A DNA stretch of 37,474 nucleotides from Flammeovirgaceae bacterium (GTDB lineage: Bacteria; Bacteroidota; Bacteroidia; Cytophagales; Cyclobacteriaceae): positions 1-37,474 of the forward strand of contig NZHT01000061.1 in NCBI GenBank assembly GCA_002691385.1. Reading direction: 5' to 3'. Of this stretch, positions 35,401 to 37,474 are shown piece after piece. The position numbers and the translations under genes are program-made. The notes under the pieces are model-generated. The model was not told where the DNA came from. It did not search any database and saw nothing but the letters and a program-made list of their open reading frames with translations. The stretch's first letter is position 1. Each line of letters starts with the position of its first letter.

Positions 35401-35633
35401 GTCAAGATGATGTGAGATTTGAAAAAATGATAGGGGAAAAATTGGCTTACTTGGGAGAAAATGTGCCAAATGCTGATTTCAGACCAGCAGATTCTTATTA
35501 CGAAGTATATGAATTACTTAGTGATCGACTAAAGGAGGTTGGTTTGCAATATGAAAAATTGAAGGATAAAAGAGTAAAAGAGGTTCTTGATGTTTTAAGC
35601 GAGGCAGGGGTAAACATAATCATCCTAGAATAA
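32433..35633 (+). CDS. Exported sortilin/VPS10-type BNR beta-propeller protein
   Basis: A 1066-residue protein with a signal peptide ending L-S-L-A-Q. Right after it comes F-R-H-I-G-P-I-G-N-R, the usual opening of the large Bacteroidota 'WD40/YVTN/BNR-like repeat-containing glycosyl hydrolase' group. About ten Asp-box motifs (S-x-D-G-G-x-x-W) are visible, for example K-T-V-D-G-G-L-N-W, K-S-E-D-G-G-E-T-W, K-S-T-D-G-G-L-S-W and S-F-D-D-G-E-H-W, spread over residues ~60-720, enough for two propellers of the sortilin type. Residues ~770-900 include an Ig-like part (A-P-P-G-T-Y-N-V-H-L), and the last ~130 are helical. There is no obvious T9SS sorting domain. Catalytic activity is unproven; the 'glycosyl hydrolase' label is inherited from similarity to propeller xyloglucanases. 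Confidence 0.88.
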   Translation: MENFKKKYFSLLITLLVPLLSLAQKIDNDMIKDMQFRHIGPIGNRLTSVTGVSNHPMIYYVGAAAGGVWKTVDGGLNWKPIFDDQEVHSIGAIAIAPSDPMTVYVGTGESSIRSNISLGNGVYKSEDGGETWKHLGLKKSGRISRIVVHPDNPDLVYVGALGHAYTPQKERGLYMSDDGGVSWKHTLYIDDNTGISDIVMDPNNSRVLFAGAWQLKLKTWIRVSGGPGSGIFKSTDGGLSWNKLKDNGLPKKDVGKIALAMTPASPDRLYALIETGDGVPYQGEETESGELWRSEDNGKTFKLINSNRDLGSRQAYYTRTTASPDNTNEIYFISHRFSSSIDGGISLENRSQLSTPNWDHHEMWIDPNNGDRMAVAGDGGISISQNRGKSWLRTFLPIAQLYHVNTDNSVPYNVLTNRQDGPSMKGPSRSRTGNWFGPGMIQSGMWREVGGGESGFATADPKNPDIVWSSASGFGPLGGIVTRYDEKTKQYRQLEVWPEFTAGSHASLLKYRFQWTFPLLISPHDNKTVYVTSQYVHKTTNDGQSWEVISPDLSLDDEKMQEFSGGLTGDNIAVEYANVIYAFDESPVQKGVFWAGTNDGLVHISQDDGNIWNNVTKNIPDLPKYGVVRNIEASKWHVGKAYLTIDFHQTGNFAPYVYKTENFGKSWKKITQGIKEGNLSYTRCIREDPVKEGLLYLGTENTLYFSFDDGEHWQKMMSNLPHTPMYWIDIQEHFNDLVVGTYGRGIWILDDLSPFQQMNKSIVKQKMHLFDLKPSYRFHNITSSLQMFPEASTGTDPPSGASINYWLREKQDVEIVILNTENDTIKIIKDEGKKGFNRVWWDFQGESTNEITLRTKPLYAEWASLDKNRERKVPFNLSIMAPPGTYNVHLKMGDEVMSKKLQVIKDPHSEGTLEDINLQNILMKKIYVDLNLTANYINSMEIARRQLLDLKSILSNTNQKEALIELVDSLELDFLNIEKKLIQLKTTGTGQDDVRFEKMIGEKLAYLGENVPNADFRPADSYYEVYELLSDRLKEVGLQYEKLKDKRVKEVLDVLSEAGVNIIILE

Positions 35634-36083
35634 TTGTTCCAATGCAGGATCAAGAAAGAAAGGACTTCTATTTTATTGATAAATTATTATGCTTTAAACC
35701 AGATATTAGTTTAAAATAAAATTTTAGCGTTTAACAAAAAAAAAGCAGATTTATATATAGATTAGATTATTCTAATGAGTTTAAAACTATTTTAAGTAAA
35801 TATTCTTTAGGACTTTATCTAAAAGAGAATACCAAACAAAAAAGAATTAAAGGCAGGGAACTTAAAGAGCTAAACAGGCCCAAAAACCATCACATTCAAT
35901 ACCATAAAAAGAAGAGCAATCTTTGCAATTCTCCAAAAAATTCATGTAAAAGGAATTGTAATGTGAAACCTGAATGAGTGCAAATAGTCTCAATCTTTAA
36001 CGGCTAAAATTATGGCACTTTAAAGCTTTTTGAAAAAGGAGTTATTTGATGATATGTTGAAATGAATGGATAAAGATTGGTTT
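35634..36083. other. Convergent intergenic region with two unassigned short open frames
   Basis: 450 AT-rich bases between the propeller gene and sppA. An ATG-started frame of 25 codons (35642-35719) begins just after the propeller stop. A second frame stays open for 80 codons (35735 to the stop at 35975-35977) without a good start codon and would encode a Lys/Asn/His-rich peptide with four Cys near its end. Neither resembles a known protein. They may be a decayed gene or chance. No clear terminator was found for either flanking gene. Confidence 0.4.
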
Positions 36084-37474
36084 TTAATAAATAGTCAATT
36101 CCTCGGTCATTCGTGCTTGAATCCCTTTCATCTCTTGTAATTCTTTAATTTGCTTGAGATAGGGGGCCATTATCTCATTGTTCATTGGATTCGAAATCAT
36201 TATTTCATCAGTTACCGAACCCAATATTTTTTCAAACGTAGATTTCTGTTCAGGATAGTTAACTATTCGATAGGCCCCTTCGATGTCACTCATAGTAACA
36301 GCGAGAGCCACGGCATCATCAAAATTACCAATTATGTCAATCAGGCCATTGTCCAAGGCCTGAATCCCAGACCAAACACGACCACTACCAACCTGATCAA
36401 TGACTTCAGGAGTCACTCCCCTGCCCTTCGCTGCTTTGGTAATAAATGTTTTATATCCTTTATTGACCCCTTTTTGAATGACACTTCGCTCAAAGTCAGT
36501 CAAGTTACGAGTCGCCGTATATAAATCTGAATGATCTCCCGTCTTGACAACATCATGAGTGATTCCAAATTTGTTTTCAAGCAATTTCTCAAAATTGAAC
36601 CACATACCAAAGATACCTATCGATCCAGTAATCGTATTGGGTTGTGCTATTATGGTGTCACAGGCCATAGCAATATAATAACCTCCTGAGGCAGCTACGT
36701 CAGCCATGGAGGCAATAATAGGTTTGATACCTTTGGTCAAGGAGACTTCATGCCAAATAAGATCTGATGCCACCAAGCTTCCTCCTGGAGAATTAATCCT
36801 TAACACAATCGCTTTCACCGATTTATTTTCTCGGGCTTTTCTGATTTCTTTAGCCAATTTATAACCTACCACTTGAGTATCATCTCCCGCCATTACAATA
36901 GATCCATTTGCATAAATTACCGCAATTTTATCCTTAGAATATTTACTTTTATATGATTTTTTATAATTCTTATAGGAAATAAAATTGATATCAGATATCT
37001 CATCTATTTCTAAATCAGCTGCAATAAAAGATTTTAATTCATTCTTGTATCCCAAAGAATCTACCAATCCTAATTGGTAGGCATCTTCAGGAACTTTAAC
37101 CAATAATTCTTTTGAATATCTTGAAAGATCTTCCTTTTGAATATCTCGAGATTGGGCGACATCAGTTAAAAAAATATCATAAATGGTGGAAAGTAGTGAG
37201 GTATATTGAAGGCGATTCTCGGGACTCATATCCTTTCTTAGATAAGGCTCAACTGCACTTTTAAATGCCCCAACTCTGAATATTTCAGGTTTTATCTCTA
37301 ATTTTTCAAAAAGGCCCTTGAAAAAAGTAATATTGGCCATCAAACCATTAAATTCTAAAGATCCCTCTGGGTGCATAAAAAAAACGTCTGCCGCTGATGC
37401 TAGATAATAATCCCCTTCACTTAAGTATTCTCCATAGGCATAGATCATCTTACCTGAGACTTTAAAATCAATTA
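36084..37474 (-). CDS. sppA: Signal peptide peptidase SppA, 67K type (5' partial)
   Basis: The frame remains open past the right edge (eight codons, I-D-F-K-V-S-G-K, precede the ATG at 37448), and in the family K-x-x-x-A-Y-G-x-Y lies well inside the protein, so the N-terminus with its membrane anchor is outside the window. SppA degrades cleaved signal peptides in the inner membrane. Counting from 37448, K63 in R-V-G-A-F-K-S-A-V-E-P-Y is the general base and S254 in A-A-S-G-G-Y-Y the nucleophile of the Ser-Lys dyad; both are present, so both domains of the long form are intact. I-N-S-P-G-G-S and I-T-G-S-I-G-I-F are further family signatures. Convergent to the propeller gene. Confidence 0.95.
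   Translation of the reverse strand, partial: IDFKVSGKMIYAYGEYLSEGDYYLASAADVFFMHPEGSLEFNGLMANITFFKGLFEKLEIKPEIFRVGAFKSAVEPYLRKDMSPENRLQYTSLLSTIYDIFLTDVAQSRDIQKEDLSRYSKELLVKVPEDAYQLGLVDSLGYKNELKSFIAADLEIDEISDINFISYKNYKKSYKSKYSKDKIAVIYANGSIVMAGDDTQVVGYKLAKEIRKARENKSVKAIVLRINSPGGSLVASDLIWHEVSLTKGIKPIIASMADVAASGGYYIAMACDTIIAQPNTITGSIGIFGMWFNFEKLLENKFGITHDVVKTGDHSDLYTATRNLTDFERSVIQKGVNKGYKTFITKAAKGRGVTPEVIDQVGSGRVWSGIQALDNGLIDIIGNFDDAVALAVTMSDIEGAYRIVNYPEQKSTFEKILGSVTDEIMISNPMNNEIMAPYLKQIKELQEMKGIQARMTEELTIY

Noticed and set aside
32433-35633. A T9SS sorting domain on the BNR propeller protein
   Set aside because: The last ~130 residues are helical and lack the type A or type B sorting pattern seen at the end of the giant protein.

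Overview
The window reads as chromosomal DNA from a member of the Bacteroidota, most likely a gliding or surface-active lineage close to the Saprospiria. The lineage is an inference from gene content and order. The evidence is a giant SprB-repeat surface protein with a type IX secretion (T9SS) type B sorting domain, a PorP/SprF partner directly behind it, several promoter boxes of the TAnnTTTG kind used by Bacteroidota, AT-rich leaders without strong Shine-Dalgarno sequences, and the housekeeping order miaB - sigma-54-type activator - lptE - conserved hypothetical - secG - groES - groEL.

Layout. 1-13167: the 3' part of a giant adhesin-like gene (at least 4074 residues visible, 5' end outside the window) followed after 17 bases by a PorP/SprF outer-membrane protein. 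The giant protein has about 30 Cys-containing Ig-like repeats. Three recognition-type domains (C-type lectin, F5/8 type C-like, LamG-like) are each nested inside a repeat at what looks like the same loop. 13170-14035 (minus): a small four-helix membrane protein and a gamma-class carbonic anhydrase-like protein, overlapping by 4 bases. 14080-21896 (plus): a YceI-like lipoprotein, then miaB, the AAA+ activator, lptE, a Lys-rich hypothetical, secG, and groES-groEL, closed by a strong bidirectional terminator. 21956-22666 (minus): a TruC-like pseudouridine synthase. 22842-24115 (plus): an exported protein with a carboxypeptidase-regulatory-like domain and a small lipoprotein. 24594-27179: cinA and an E2 acyltransferase of a 2-oxo-acid dehydrogenase complex. 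27338-31176: an LpxR-like lipid A deacylase translationally coupled to an unusual HExxH protease-like / propeller / outer-membrane-barrel protein. 31430-35633: a divergent pair of exported proteins (a small alpha/beta protein and a sortilin/BNR propeller protein) separated by a region with two strong palindromes, one resembling a Fur box. 36084-37474 (minus): the C-terminal part of signal peptide peptidase SppA, cut by the window edge.

How it fits together. Much of the window concerns the cell envelope: surface adhesion (giant protein plus PorP), LPS assembly (LptE) and remodelling (LpxR-like), protein export and quality control (SecG, GroEL, SppA), and several exported proteins of unknown function. 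The most novel-looking items are the loop-nested lectin-type domains in the giant protein, the LpxR plus HExxH/propeller/barrel gene pair, and the palindrome-rich control region between the two divergent secreted proteins. No tRNA, rRNA, CRISPR array, complete insertion sequence or prophage was seen.
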